Positions 46,803 to 47,210 of a DNA stretch of 47,210 nucleotides are shown piece by piece. The stretch spans positions 1-47,210 of the forward strand of contig NZ_AUFU01000017.1 of the NCBI RefSeq assembly GCF_000426665.1. Reading direction: 5' to 3'. The DNA comes from Centipeda artemidis DSM 19719 (GTDB lineage: Bacteria; Bacillota; Negativicutes; Selenomonadales; Selenomonadaceae). The notes below the pieces were generated by a model, which was given only the letters and a program-made list of their open reading frames with translations, ran no database searches and had not been told where the DNA came from. Each line of letters starts with the position of its first letter. Positions within the stretch are counted from its first letter, which is position 1. Made by a program: the position numbers and the translations under genes.

Positions 46803-46832
46803 ATATTGTAGGGTCGAGGCATAAGATTTCCC

Positions 46833-47210
46833 GAGTGTGTGAAAGAAACTCTGTAAAAAACTTCACACTCGAAGAAACAGGTCTTCTATGATAAAATCTA
46901 ATCACAGGAGGCCTTTGATTATGGCAAAACAACAAAAAGAAGTTCACAAAGTCAAAATGACCGATGGGAAAAGAGCGATCATTCAGCAACTCTTTCAAGA
47001 GTATGACATTGAGAGCACATCCGACATCCAAGACGCACTAAAAGACCTGCTGGGCGGAACCATCAAGGAAATGATGGAGGCGGAAATGGACAGCCATTTA
47101 GGCTACGAAAAATCCCAACGCTCCGCCAATGAGAACGCTCGCAATGGGTACAAATCCAAGACATTAAACAGCAGCTATGGGAGCGTTCGGATTGAAGTCC
47201 CCCAAGACCG
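46833..47210 (+). mobile_element. IS256-family insertion sequence, left part (runs off window)
   Basis: The left end lies near GAGTGTGTGAA at 46833, which is repeated inverted at 46862-46871 (TTCACACTCG). A promoter-like stretch with TATGATAAAAT follows, then AGGAGG before the transposase ATG at 46921. The element continues past the window end. It begins about 30 bases after the AlbA_2 gene. The exact end is uncertain. Confidence 0.7.
46921..47210 (+). CDS. IS256-family transposase (Mutator type), N-terminal part
   Basis: The first 96 residues of a Mutator-type transposase are visible, starting at ATG 46921 behind AGGAGG. IIQQLFQEYDIESTSDIQDA and LKDLLGGTIKEMMEAEMDSH are followed by the family hallmark LGYEKSQRSANENARNGYKS and a VRIEVPQDR strand that leads into the catalytic domain. 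The DDE residues lie beyond the window. The visible part is intact. Confidence 0.92.
   Translation, partial: MAKQQKEVHKVKMTDGKRAIIQQLFQEYDIESTSDIQDALKDLLGGTIKEMMEAEMDSHLGYEKSQRSANENARNGYKSKTLNSSYGSVRIEVPQD

Overview
The window looks like a chromosomal segment of a diderm Firmicute of the Negativicutes (a Selenomonas-like bacterium is my best guess, not proven). The grounds are Firmicute-style ribosome-binding sites and phage genes together with an outer-membrane two-partner secretion (TpsB/CdiB) barrel and contact-dependent inhibition (CDI) toxin modules. No rRNA, tRNA or CRISPR array was found.

Layout. (1) 1-4790 is a damaged CDI locus. It holds a partial cupin gene, an IS3-family element (about 390-1752) that cuts into a cdiA-like gene, a first toxin C-terminus plus immunity gene, and then a second orphan toxin C-terminus plus membrane-type immunity gene. 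The second cassette carries frameshift damage. (2) 4823-6490 encodes the TpsB transporter, giving the order cdiA-cdiI-cdiB used by Burkholderia-type systems. (3) About 6495-41771 is a roughly 35-kb HK97-type siphophage prophage, almost entirely on the minus strand. Read in its own direction it runs: early promoter, sigma-like regulator, DUF2800/DUF2815 recombination pair, DNA polymerase A, VirE-type primase-helicase, VRR-NUC, antirepressor, SNF2 helicase, DUF1492 late regulator, late control region, HNH, terS, methyltransferase, amidase, small genes, terL, portal, protease, capsid, connectors, tail tube, frameshifted chaperone, tape measure, tail tip, holin, and finally two overlapping large serine recombinases. 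A HigBA-like toxin-antitoxin pair sits on the opposite strand between terL and portal. (4) 41773-46802 is AT-richer and on the plus strand: a three-gene ABC-3C/Lamassu-like system (uncharacterised effector candidate, small middle component, SMC-like ATPase) and then an AlbA_2/HATPase regulator. (5) 46833 to the end is the start of an IS256-family element.

Regulation visible in the sequence. Four copies of a fixed-geometry leader element (GGTGACC, then GTCC/GTCT 22 bases after its first base, then a small hairpin) sit ahead of four phage transcription units. A five-copy, 10-bp-phased TGAAC array precedes the late promoter, which is followed by a strong intrinsic terminator before the first late gene, an arrangement resembling antitermination control. 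A C CCA AAC slippery heptamer joins the tail chaperone ORFs. TTGTCAC iterons with a perfect 10-bp inverted repeat lie at the end of the primase gene. A four-copy CGGAC array, also about 10 bp phased, precedes the ABC-3C operon.

The most promising under-described items are the ABC-3C system with its unrecognised first protein, the repeated GGTGACC leader family, and the late-control region. The prophage ends could not be fixed: no convincing att repeat was found and no CI-type repressor was recognised. Whether the ABC-3C operon belongs to the prophage or to the host is therefore open.
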